From an uncultured Azospirillum sp. (GTDB lineage: Bacteria; Pseudomonadota; Alphaproteobacteria; RF32; CAG-239), in contig CANDEX010000081.1 of the NCBI GenBank assembly GCA_947383875.1, positions 1 to 6,576 of the forward strand: a stretch of DNA of 6,576 nucleotides. The letters are read 5' to 3'. Made by a program: the position numbers and the translations under genes. Positions within the stretch are counted from its first letter, which is position 1, and each line of letters begins with the position of its first letter. The notes beneath the pieces were generated by a model, which made no database searches, was not told the DNA's origin, and saw nothing but the letters and a program-made list of their open reading frames with translations. Positions 1 to 6,394 of this stretch are shown in pieces.

Positions 1-10
1 TTTTATTCAC
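1..10 (-). CDS. Start of a leftward gene, possibly HU DNA-binding protein (5' end only)
   Basis: Only the first three codons are visible on the minus strand: GTG (10-8), AAT and AAA, giving M-N-K, plus one further base. A strong ribosome-binding site, GAGGGAG (25-19), lies eight bases upstream, which supports the start. TATA-like words TATAAT (33-28) and TATATT (50-45) lie upstream, but I see no convincing -35. The gene has the same orientation as lon and follows its terminator. Many bacterial HU proteins begin MNK, and hupB lies just downstream of lon in many proteobacteria, so hupB is the best guess. This rests on three residues and on gene order alone. Any other gene, or no gene at all, remains possible. 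Confidence 0.35.
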
Positions 11-265
11 GGTGAGGACTCCCTCTAATTATAAGTTATAAACCAATATAACAGCCTATTGCTGCTATGAGGAAATTTAAGCCTGAAAAATTTGCCAAGT
101 CAAACGAAAACAAGGCCTTACTCCCAGAAAATAAGCATTTTTACTAATTTTTTGATGTTTTCCACCGTAATTTTAATAAATTTCACCACTTATTCACAGC
201 TAAACCACGGTCAGCAACCTTTTCCGCCGATTCTGAATTATATAAAACGAGTCTGCAAATATAAC
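11..265. other. Intergenic region downstream of lon, no convincing gene
   Basis: This is an AT-rich stretch between the lon terminator and the putative leftward gene at position 10. An open frame of 63 codons on the plus strand (92-283) has no ribosome-binding site, resembles no family I recognise and runs into the lon terminator, so I do not call it. One exact DnaA-box word, TTATTCACA, lies at 190-198, but a single 9-mer is close to chance expectation. No tRNA-like or repeated structure is visible. Confidence 0.6.
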
Positions 266-295
266 AAAAAACCCGGAGTCTAACCCCCGGGTTTT
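266..295 (-). terminator. Rho-independent terminator of lon
   Basis: A perfect 9-bp inverted repeat, AAAACCCGG (268-276) and CCGGGTTTT (287-295), flanks a 10-base loop. Read on the minus strand, the stem is followed by a run of six T (271-266), the standard intrinsic terminator form. It lies 18 bases beyond the lon stop codon. The plus-strand side also ends in four T, so weak bidirectional action is possible. Confidence 0.88.
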
Positions 296-312
296 AATTC
301 TGAGACACATAA

Positions 313-2658
313 TTATTTTTTGGCTTTCGCTTTAGCTGACTTATCTTTATCTGCCAAAGCAATCTTCAAGACTTCCGAAACCTCCGATACCGGAATGATT
401 TTCATCCCCTCTTTAACATTATCGGGAATTTCTGCCAAATCTTTTTCATTCTCTTTCGGAATTATCACGGTTTTGATACCGCCGCGCAAAGCAGAAAGAA
501 GCTTCTCTTTCAAGCCGCCAATCGGCAAAACCCGCCCTTGCAATGTGATTTCTCCGGTCATCGCCACATCTTTGCGTACCGGCGTTTTAGTCAACACCGA
601 CACTAAAGTCGTATACATTGCAATACCTGCCGATGGCCCGTCTTTTGGTGTTGCACCTTCAGGTACATGAATATGAATATCCGTCTTTTCAAAGACTTCG
701 GGATTAATTCCCAACTCCTTAGAATGGGAACGAACGACCGAATAAGCTGTCTCAATCGATTCTTTCATCACTTCGCCAAGTTTACCCGTCTGCGTGATTT
801 TTCCTTTACCCGGCATATCCACCGCTTCAATAAACAAAATATCTCCGCCGACTTCAGTCCAAGCCAAACCTGTTGTCACACCGATATGATCCTGCTGCTC
901 AGCTTCGCCAAAACTATATCGTTTGATACCCAGATACTTATTCAGATTCTGAGCAGTCACTTCCAGTTTTTTCTTCTGCCCCTTAGACAGCAAAATTTCT
1001 TTAACCGCCTTACGAGCAATAGTTGACAGTTCTCGTTCCAGATTACGAACACCGGCCTCCCGCGTATAATACCTGATAATATCACGAATAGCATCTTCCT
1101 GAATAGTCAGTTCGTCTTTCTTGACTGCATTCTCAGCAAAAATCTTCGGAATCAAATGCCGCTTAGAAATTTCAATTTTTTCATCTTCGGTATACCCCGA
1201 CAAACGAATAATCTCCATACGATCCAAAAGCGGCCGCGGCATATCCAATGAATTTGCAGTTGTCACAAACATCACATCCGACAAATCATAATCAACTTCC
1301 AAATAGTGGTCATTGAAACTGGTATTTTGCTCCGGATCCAAAACTTCCAACAAAGCAGAACTCGGATCTCCCCGCCAATCGTTACCCAACTTATCAATTT
1401 CATCAAGCAAAAACAACGGATTGGATGTTCCTGCTTTTTTCATACCTTTAATGATTTTACCGGGCATAGAACCGATATACGTCCGCCGATGTCCGCGAAT
1501 TTCAGCTTCATCTCTCATTCCGCCCAGTGAAGCACGCACAAAACTGCGCCCTGTCGCCTTGGCAATAGATTTACCGAGAGAGGTTTTACCCACACCCGGA
1601 GGTCCAACCAAACACAAAATCGGTCCTTTAACTTTATCCGCACGCGCCTGCACTGCCAGATATTCAACAATACGTTCCTTAACTTTATCCAAACCATAAT
1701 GATCTTTTTCCAAAACATCCATGGCTTTGGAAATATCTTTATTTACTTTTGAACGTTTTTTCCAAGGAATATCCAGCAACCAATCCAGATAATTGCGAAT
1801 AACCGTTGCTTCTGATGACATTCCGCTCATGTTTTTCAGTTTTTTCACTTCGGCCAAAGCCTTGTCTTTAGCTTCTTTAGACAACTTGGCTTTTTCAATT
1901 TTAGCTAAATAATCGCTGATTTCGCCTTCTTCGTCATTATCTCCGAGTTCTTTTTGAATGGCTTTCATCTGCTCGTTCAGATAATATTCTTTCTGGCTTT
2001 TTTCCATCTGCTTTTTGACACGGGTTTTAATTTTATTTTCCACTTCCAGCAAAGTGATTTCCGTATCCATAAAACCAAGGATTTTTTCAAAACGTTCTTT
2101 TAATGTACGACCTTCCAACAACGCCTGCTTATCACCGATTTTCAAAGCCAAATGCGAAGCTATGGTATCAGCCAATTTGCTGTTATCCTCAATCTGACTG
2201 ACAGAAACCAATACCTCGGGCGGAGTCTTTTTGGAGAGCTTGACATATTCTTCAAACTGCGACAAAACGGCACGAACCAAAGCCTCCAGTTCCGTATCAT
2301 TTTCTACAGCATCCGGCAGAATTTCAGCCTGAACTTCCATATAATCGGGATTTTTAATAAACTTGGTAATTTTAACCCGTTCCATCCCCTCAATCAAAAC
2401 TTTCACCGTACCGTCCGGCAGTTTCAACATCTGCAGAACGGTGCCGACCGTCCCCACATGAAACACATCATCCGGAGAGGGATCTTCTGTCGCTGCATTT
2501 TTCTGAGTCACCAGAATAATGTTTTGATCTTTATCAACTACGTTTTGCAACGCATGGATAGACTTCTCACGTCCGACAAACAGCGGTACAATCATTTTGG
2601 GATAAACCACAATGTCTCGAAGCGGAAGTACCGGATAGGTGTTTTTCTTACCAGCCAT
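313..2658 (-). CDS. lon: ATP-dependent protease Lon (endopeptidase La)
   Basis: Complete 781-residue LonA-type protease, close to the 784 of E. coli Lon. It degrades misfolded and short-lived regulatory proteins in the cytoplasm as a homohexamer. The N-terminal substrate-binding domain (about 8-200) begins with the typical YPVLPLRDIVVYP. A charged helical linker follows (about 205-275), then the AAA+ module with Walker A GPPGVGKT (352-359) and Walker B LFLLDEID (415-422). The C-terminal protease domain carries catalytic Ser676 in PKDGPSAG and Lys719 in GGLKEK, spaced 43 residues as in E. coli S679/K722. The tail after about 768 is Lys/Ala-rich. The ATG is supported by GAGGA (2669-2665) six bases upstream. 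The gene stands alone, with a promoter in the divergent region and a terminator just past the stop. No clpX lies directly upstream, although the clpX-lon pair is common in proteobacteria. I see no classical heat-shock promoter. Confidence 0.98.
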   Translation of the reverse strand: MAGKKNTYPVLPLRDIVVYPKMIVPLFVGREKSIHALQNVVDKDQNIILVTQKNAATEDPSPDDVFHVGTVGTVLQMLKLPDGTVKVLIEGMERVKITKFIKNPDYMEVQAEILPDAVENDTELEALVRAVLSQFEEYVKLSKKTPPEVLVSVSQIEDNSKLADTIASHLALKIGDKQALLEGRTLKERFEKILGFMDTEITLLEVENKIKTRVKKQMEKSQKEYYLNEQMKAIQKELGDNDEEGEISDYLAKIEKAKLSKEAKDKALAEVKKLKNMSGMSSEATVIRNYLDWLLDIPWKKRSKVNKDISKAMDVLEKDHYGLDKVKERIVEYLAVQARADKVKGPILCLVGPPGVGKTSLGKSIAKATGRSFVRASLGGMRDEAEIRGHRRTYIGSMPGKIIKGMKKAGTSNPLFLLDEIDKLGNDWRGDPSSALLEVLDPEQNTSFNDHYLEVDYDLSDVMFVTTANSLDMPRPLLDRMEIIRLSGYTEDEKIEISKRHLIPKIFAENAVKKDELTIQEDAIRDIIRYYTREAGVRNLERELSTIARKAVKEILLSKGQKKKLEVTAQNLNKYLGIKRYSFGEAEQQDHIGVTTGLAWTEVGGDILFIEAVDMPGKGKITQTGKLGEVMKESIETAYSVVRSHSKELGINPEVFEKTDIHIHVPEGATPKDGPSAGIAMYTTLVSVLTKTPVRKDVAMTGEITLQGRVLPIGGLKEKLLSALRGGIKTVIIPKENEKDLAEIPDNVKEGMKIIPVSEVSEVLKIALADKDKSAKAKAKK

Positions 2659-2692
2659 TTCAAATCCTCACATGTTATCTGTTACTGTGTTA

Positions 2693-2721
2693 TATATAAG
2701 GAAACTTTATCCAAACGACAA
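2693..2721 (-). promoter_or_regulatory. Probable sigma70-type promoter of lon
   Basis: On the minus strand, TTGTCG (2721-2716) and TATATA (2698-2693) are separated by exactly 17 bases. Each matches the -35 or -10 consensus at four of six positions. The expected start near 2686 would give a leader of about 28 bases before the lon ATG, containing the GAGGA site. I found no good match to the RpoH pattern (CTTGAAA then CCCCAT), although heat induction of lon is common in the family. The call rests on sequence and spacing only. Confidence 0.45.
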
Positions 2722-2860
2722 TAGACGGTCATGGAAATATATAAAACTTTTTGCATATTTCCGCTCACGCGGCAACGGTTAAAAACGTTAATCCACAGAG
2801 ACATCATAAAACCACGCCGGAAATCAGACAATTTATCAACGGCTGTGGGGAAATCATTCT

Positions 2861-2944
2861 TGTTATTTAAATTTAAAAATAATATTGTATTATCTAAATT
2901 AATTATAAATTCGAATTAAATTAAATTTTCGGAGAAAATTTTTT
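2861..2944 (+). promoter_or_regulatory. AT-rich leader and likely promoter region of the fliN-lipid A operon
   Basis: Positions 2861-2930 contain only six G or C bases in 70. The best -10 candidate is TATTAT (2888-2893), five of six to consensus. Upstream -35 candidates are poor; TTATTT at 2863-2868 would need a 19-base spacer. A palindrome AATTCGAATT lies near 2908-2917. The ribosome-binding site GGAG (2931-2934) sits ten bases before the ATG at 2945. A promoter is needed somewhere here because lon is divergent, but the exact elements are uncertain. Confidence 0.35.
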
Positions 2945-3205
2945 ATGGCTCCAATCAAAAAACATTCCGCATCCGGCGATGAAATTACCGTCGATATTTC
3001 GGTTACCCTCGGCACAGCCGACCTGCGCGTCCAACAGCTGTTAAAACTAGGCCGCGGTGCCGTCGTTGAATTAGACAGAGACGTTAATGACTACGTAGAC
3101 ATCTATGCCAATAATATCCTTATCGGTCATGGCGAAGTTGTCATTACCGAAAACGAAACCATTGGCATTTCAATCACCGACATCGTCAAAAAATCACAAA
3201 GATAA
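2945..3205 (+). CDS. fliN: Flagellar motor switch protein FliN-like (SpoA domain)
   Basis: This 86-residue protein is almost entirely one SpoA (FliN/FliM C-terminal) domain. Residues about 15-80 follow the FliN pattern closely: a V-D-I-S-V-T-L-G strand, then LLKLGRGAVVELDR, then ILIGHGEVV and a closing IGISITDIV. In known systems FliN forms the C-ring of the flagellar switch with FliM and FliG, and type III secretion SctQ/HrcQb proteins share the fold. It is shorter than E. coli FliN (137 residues) and lacks that protein's N-terminal extension, but the core domain looks intact. The ATG has GGAG ten bases upstream. It is the first gene of a tight operon, ending four bases before an acyltransferase gene. 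No other flagellar gene lies in the window. A flagellar role is likely from family resemblance; a type III secretion or other scaffold role cannot be excluded. Confidence 0.9.
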   Translation: MAPIKKHSASGDEITVDISVTLGTADLRVQQLLKLGRGAVVELDRDVNDYVDIYANNILIGHGEVVITENETIGISITDIVKKSQR

Positions 3206-3209
3206 ACCT

Positions 3210-3968
3210 ATGCCCCTACGCAAAAGATGCAAAAAATTTATGCGGAGTCTGCTCCAATCAAAGTATGTGCTGTCCCTGATAAGCTCTTTGATGTATTGGT
3301 ATGTCCGCCTCGTCGGCAAAACAACCCGCTGGCAAACCAAAGGCATTGATGAGTTCTATAAAACTTGGGAAAAAGAAGGAAGTTTAATTTTTATCGGTTG
3401 GCACGGCCGCGCCATGATGCTTCCCTATTTCTGGAACAAATCCCGCCCGATGAATGCACTCGTCTCTTTGCACCATGACGGCAGAATTATCGCCGGCCTG
3501 CTCGAAAGATTCGGAATGGGTACAATCGGCGGTTCCAGCACCGAAAACGGCAAAAACGCAGCATTAGAACTAATGCGTTATTTACAAAAAGGCGAAGCTA
3601 TCGCCATTATTCCTGATGGCCCGAAAGGTCCGAACATGACACTCAGCCGCTCGGCAATCTACTATGCACAAAAATCAGGCAAGCCGATTTTAGGAGCAAC
3701 ATGCAGCATATCCGGCTCTAAAATTATTGATAAAAGCTGGGATAAAATGATGCTGCCCAAACCTTTTTCCCGTGGCTGCTACTTTGTCACTGAAGCTTTT
3801 TACATTCCCGCTGAAGCTGATGAACAACAATTGGAAGAATACCGTAAAAAAATTGAAACGTCTCTCAATCAATTAACATGGGAAGCAGACCGTATAACGG
3901 GACTTCCTCATATCACCCCCGGCAGCGTTGCTCGAAAACGCCATGCTGTGCCTACTGAAAAGAACTGA
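3210..3968 (+). CDS. DUF374/LPLAT-family acyltransferase, probable late lipid A acyltransferase
   Basis: A 252-residue protein with a basic N-terminus and a hydrophobic stretch (about 18-33), fitting an inner-membrane-associated enzyme. Family hallmarks are FIGWHGR (61-67, His65 the likely catalytic base of LPLAT enzymes), SLHHDGRIIA (86-95), GSSTENGKNAAL (108-119) and IPDGPKGP (134-141). These place it in the DUF374 branch of lysophospholipid acyltransferases. To my knowledge this branch includes LpxJ, a lipid A late acyltransferase unrelated to LpxL/LpxM. Lying next to waaA and lpxK, it most likely adds a secondary acyl chain to lipid A. I chose ATG 3210, four bases after the fliN stop. The frame stays open upstream to an ATG at 3105, but that would overlap fliN by 101 bases and add 35 residues outside the conserved domain. 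Its own ribosome-binding site is weak, suggesting translational coupling to fliN. The exact acyl donor and position cannot be read from sequence. Confidence 0.88.
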   Translation: MPLRKRCKKFMRSLLQSKYVLSLISSLMYWYVRLVGKTTRWQTKGIDEFYKTWEKEGSLIFIGWHGRAMMLPYFWNKSRPMNALVSLHHDGRIIAGLLERFGMGTIGGSSTENGKNAALELMRYLQKGEAIAIIPDGPKGPNMTLSRSAIYYAQKSGKPILGATCSISGSKIIDKSWDKMMLPKPFSRGCYFVTEAFYIPAEADEQQLEEYRKKIETSLNQLTWEADRITGLPHITPGSVARKRHAVPTEKN

Positions 3969-3970
3969 CT

Positions 3971-5236
3971 ATGTTTATACGTATTTACAATACCCTTATC
4001 AGCATTCTTTACCCTCTGGTAATCAAACGTTATATAAAAAAACGTCAAGAAAAAGGCAAAGAAGACATCAAACGCTTTCATGAACGGTTAGGACGTCCGC
4101 AATTAAAACGCCCTGAGGGCAGATTGATTTGGTTTCACGGTGCCTCAGTCGGAGAGTCCGTCTCCATGTTGCCGTTGATTAACCGATTATTGGAAACCTA
4201 TACGGATTTACACGTCATGGTCACCACCGGCACCACCACTTCAGCGGATTTAATGTCTAAACGACTGCCTAATCGCGCATTTCACCAATATCTGCCGATA
4301 GACAACCCCTTTTTTACCACGCGCTTCATTCGTCATTGGCACCCGGATTTGGTTCTGTGGTTTGAATCAGATTTTTGGCCGGCAATGCTGTCTTCTATTA
4401 AAAGCAAAAACATTCCGTTGATTCTGGTTAACGGACGAATTTCCAACAAATCATTCAAACGGTGGCAGCAATTTGACTTTATCAGTAAAGAATTGCTCGG
4501 ATGTTTTACTTTCTGCCTCGGCCAATCAGAAGAAGATGCCTATCGTCTGCGGGTTCTGGGAGCTAAAGATTCTATGTGTCTCGGCAACCTTAAATTTGCG
4601 GGACTTCCTCTTCCTATTGACGCAAACAAAAAAACAGAAATTCTCAATCAAACAGACAATCGCCCCCTCTGGTGTGTCAGCTCGACTCATGACGATGAAG
4701 AATATAAAATCGGCCGCTTTCTGAAAAAACTTGGTGAAACTGTTCCCGGCATATTAACAATCATCGCCCCGCGTCACCCCAATCGCGGCACTGATATAAA
4801 ACAAAAACTGAGCGACACCTATAATTTGAATGTCGCATTGCGTTCGGCCGGAGAACCCATCACCAAAGATACCGAAGTTTATATTGCTGACACAATTGGC
4901 GAAATCGGTCTTTGGTATGATCTGTGCCCGCTGGTCTTTATTGGCGGATCCCTCATCCCTCATGGCGGACAAAACTTCATGGAACCCTCAAGAATGCGTG
5001 ATGCCGTTATTGTCGGCCCCCATATGCATAACTTCACTGAAGCCATGAACCGTGCCAAAAAAGCAGATGCCATTATGCAAGTCAACGATGTTTTGGAGCT
5101 TGAAGAATTGGTCACAACATTACTTTCCAATAAAGAATTGCTGGAAGCCAAACGTAGCCTGGCCTACAACTGGGCAACCGGAGAAGCCAAGGTTCTGGAC
5201 GGCATTGTTGAAAAAGTGAAAGGTTATATTGATTAA
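3971..5236 (+). CDS. waaA: 3-deoxy-D-manno-octulosonic acid (Kdo) transferase
   Basis: A 421-residue GT30-family glycosyltransferase, close to the 425 of E. coli WaaA. It transfers Kdo from CMP-Kdo to the lipid A precursor at the cytoplasmic face of the inner membrane. A short hydrophobic N-terminal anchor (about 4-18) is followed by HGASVGE (56-62), whose Glu62 corresponds to the proposed catalytic base. Further conserved stretches are TTGTTTSA (85-92), FESDFWP (131-137), VNGRIS (153-158), GNLKF (205-209), APRHPNR (266-272), DTIGEIGLWY (307-316), GGSLIPHGGQNFMEPSR (325-341) and GPHMHNF (349-355). It starts two bases after the acyltransferase stop, and its own stop overlaps the lpxK start, so it sits inside one transcript. 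Whether it adds one, two or more Kdo residues cannot be told from sequence. The older symbol is kdtA. Confidence 0.97.
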   Translation: MFIRIYNTLISILYPLVIKRYIKKRQEKGKEDIKRFHERLGRPQLKRPEGRLIWFHGASVGESVSMLPLINRLLETYTDLHVMVTTGTTTSADLMSKRLPNRAFHQYLPIDNPFFTTRFIRHWHPDLVLWFESDFWPAMLSSIKSKNIPLILVNGRISNKSFKRWQQFDFISKELLGCFTFCLGQSEEDAYRLRVLGAKDSMCLGNLKFAGLPLPIDANKKTEILNQTDNRPLWCVSSTHDDEEYKIGRFLKKLGETVPGILTIIAPRHPNRGTDIKQKLSDTYNLNVALRSAGEPITKDTEVYIADTIGEIGLWYDLCPLVFIGGSLIPHGGQNFMEPSRMRDAVIVGPHMHNFTEAMNRAKKADAIMQVNDVLELEELVTTLLSNKELLEAKRSLAYNWATGEAKVLDGIVEKVKGYID

Positions 5237-6192
5237 TGAAAACACCTGCTTTCTGGTCACAACGTCATTTAGTATCCGCCCTGCTCTTTCCTTTAGGGTG
5301 TTTATATAATTTAGCCACTCAGTTAAATATGCGCAGACATCTCCCGCGTAAAGTCAGCATTCCTGTTATATGCATCGGCAATCTGACTGCCGGAGGCACA
5401 GGAAAAACCCCGACAGCGGTTTCTATAGCCAAAATAATGCAACAACAAAACAAACAACCTTATTTTGTCTCTCGCGGTTATGGCGGAAATCTGCATAATG
5501 TTATTGTGGATTTGCAACAACATAGCCCGCAGCAAGTCGGTGACGAACCATTGCTGCTCGCCAGACAGGCACCGGCGGTTGTGACACCTGACAGATATCA
5601 TGGAGCGCAAATTGCTGAAAAAAACGGTGCAAATATAATCATCATGGACGACGGTTTCCAAAACCCAAAACTCCATAAAGATTTATCTTTTTTGGTTTTT
5701 GATGGCGGATTCGGAATTGGCAACGGTTGGTGCATCCCGGCAGGTCCTTTGCGCGAAAATCTGTCATCAGGAGTAAAACGTGCCAATGCCATTATCATTA
5801 TAGGAGAAGATAAACATAACCTGGCTTCAAAATTTAAACTGCCGGTTTTTCACGGAAAAGTCGTCCCTATCGCGCCAAATTTCAGTGAAAGGAAAGTTAT
5901 TGCTTTCGCAGGCATCGGACGCCCGGAAAAATTTTATCAGTCTTTGCGTGAATTAAACTTTGAGCTTGTTGAAACGATTGACTTTCCTGATCATCATTAT
6001 TATAGCGAACAAGAGCTGAATGAATTGATTAACAAAGCACAGGAAAAATCCTGCATTTTGATAACAACAGCCAAAGACATGGTCAAAATTCCGGCAGCTC
6101 TGCGCCCCAACTTTAAGGTCTTGGAAATTGAAGTCAAATGGGAAAATGAAACCGAATTGGCAAATTTCATTAATCAGAAACTATTTAAATAG
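5236..6192 (+). CDS. lpxK: Tetraacyldisaccharide 4'-kinase
   Basis: A 318-residue LpxK (E. coli 328). It phosphorylates the 4' position of the tetraacyldisaccharide 1-phosphate to give lipid IVA at the inner membrane. A hydrophobic N-terminal segment (about 12-28) is followed by the P-loop in GNLTAGGTGKTP (48-59), with Lys57 and Thr58. Then come SRGYGG (79-84), GDEP (102-105), DDGFQN (138-143, carrying the paired aspartates of the active site), PAGPLREN (168-175), FAGIGRPEKFY (224-234), FPDHH (250-254, including the family's catalytic-region histidine) and TTAKD (277-281). The ATG shares its A with the waaA stop (TAATG), a classic coupled junction; a weak AAAGG lies 12 bases upstream. It is the last gene of the operon, and its product is the substrate of WaaA. 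Confidence 0.97.
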   Translation: MKTPAFWSQRHLVSALLFPLGCLYNLATQLNMRRHLPRKVSIPVICIGNLTAGGTGKTPTAVSIAKIMQQQNKQPYFVSRGYGGNLHNVIVDLQQHSPQQVGDEPLLLARQAPAVVTPDRYHGAQIAEKNGANIIIMDDGFQNPKLHKDLSFLVFDGGFGIGNGWCIPAGPLRENLSSGVKRANAIIIIGEDKHNLASKFKLPVFHGKVVPIAPNFSERKVIAFAGIGRPEKFYQSLRELNFELVETIDFPDHHYYSEQELNELINKAQEKSCILITTAKDMVKIPAALRPNFKVLEIEVKWENETELANFINQKLFK

Positions 6193-6226
6193 ATACCCTC
6201 CTCGCACACCATCCTTCTCCAAACTA

Positions 6227-6337
6227 AACTTGATAAAGGCCTGTGCCGCGAAGTTATTTTTGAGCGATATATACAACAACTCTATAAATTTGATAAACAC
6301 CCCTGCTGCGACCTCCTTTGGGAGCGACGTGTACAAC
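6227..6337. repeat. Two imperfect direct copies of a 51-bp unit, 60-bp period
   Basis: Copies at 6227-6277 and 6287-6337 align without gaps at 36 of 51 positions by hand count. The best conserved parts are the start (AACTTGATAA versus AATTTGATAA), GAGCGA and the TACAAC end. The 60-base period keeps the reading frame: on the minus strand both copies give related peptides, YTSLPKEVAAGVFIKF and YISLKNNFAAQAFIKF, nine of 16 identical. Peptide identity is no higher than DNA identity, so this looks like a DNA repeat rather than conserved protein. Confidence 0.6.
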
Positions 6338-6390
6338 TAGCTACACAAGCGAGCAAAGGACTAGCATGAGGGGTGTTTTGCAAATTTACA
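6283..6390. repeat. Imperfect 108-bp inverted repeat between convergent genes
   Basis: The outer arms, 6283-6304 and 6369-6390, are complementary at 19 of 22 positions, including a perfect 10-bp core AAACACCCCT (6295-6304) and AGGGGTGTTT (6369-6378). Inside them, CCTTTG and CAAAGG plus further short blocks can pair, around a central CTAG-containing loop near 6337-6341. The right arm is in effect a third, inverted copy of the 51-bp unit. The repeat ends four bases from the stop codon of the reductase gene. Size and symmetry resemble small dispersed palindromic elements (REP or MITE type), but no second locus is available here to prove dispersal. Confidence 0.65.
6295..6379. terminator. Possible bidirectional terminator hairpin
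   Basis: The inner 10-bp stem of the inverted repeat lies between two convergent genes (lpxK and the reductase), where a shared terminator is expected. On the plus strand the right arm runs into TTTT (6376-6379). The T-run is short and the loop is long and only partly paired, so termination is possible but not clear. No better intrinsic terminator is visible after lpxK. Confidence 0.3.
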
Positions 6391-6394
6391 TTAT

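Noticed and set aside
190..198. Exact DnaA box TTATTCACA
   Set aside because: A single 9-mer with one free position is expected about once in two or three windows of this size on both strands, and no other box is near it.
92..283. 63-codon open frame downstream of lon
   Set aside because: No ribosome-binding site, no family resemblance, and it ends inside the lon terminator stem.
2152..2724. 190-codon open frame on the plus strand, antisense to the start of lon
   Set aside because: It lies almost wholly opposite the conserved lon N-terminal region, has no recognisable family and is explained as a shadow of lon codon usage.
2731..2919. 62-codon open frame in the lon-fliN intergenic region
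   Set aside because: No ribosome-binding site, low-complexity AT-driven composition at its end, and it would run through the likely promoter of the fliN operon.
3105..3209. Upstream in-frame ATG extending the acyltransferase by 35 residues
   Set aside because: It would overlap fliN by about 100 bases, and the extra residues do not resemble the family. ATG 3210 lies just after the fliN stop and fits the family's usual start.
6128..6340. 70-codon plus-strand frame crossing the lpxK end
   Set aside because: It overlaps lpxK out of frame and then runs into the repeat region, with no family resemblance.
6193..6394. CRISPR array suspected from the spaced repeats downstream of lpxK
   Set aside because: The copies are diverged, only two are direct, there is no conserved repeat with unique spacers, and no cas gene is present.
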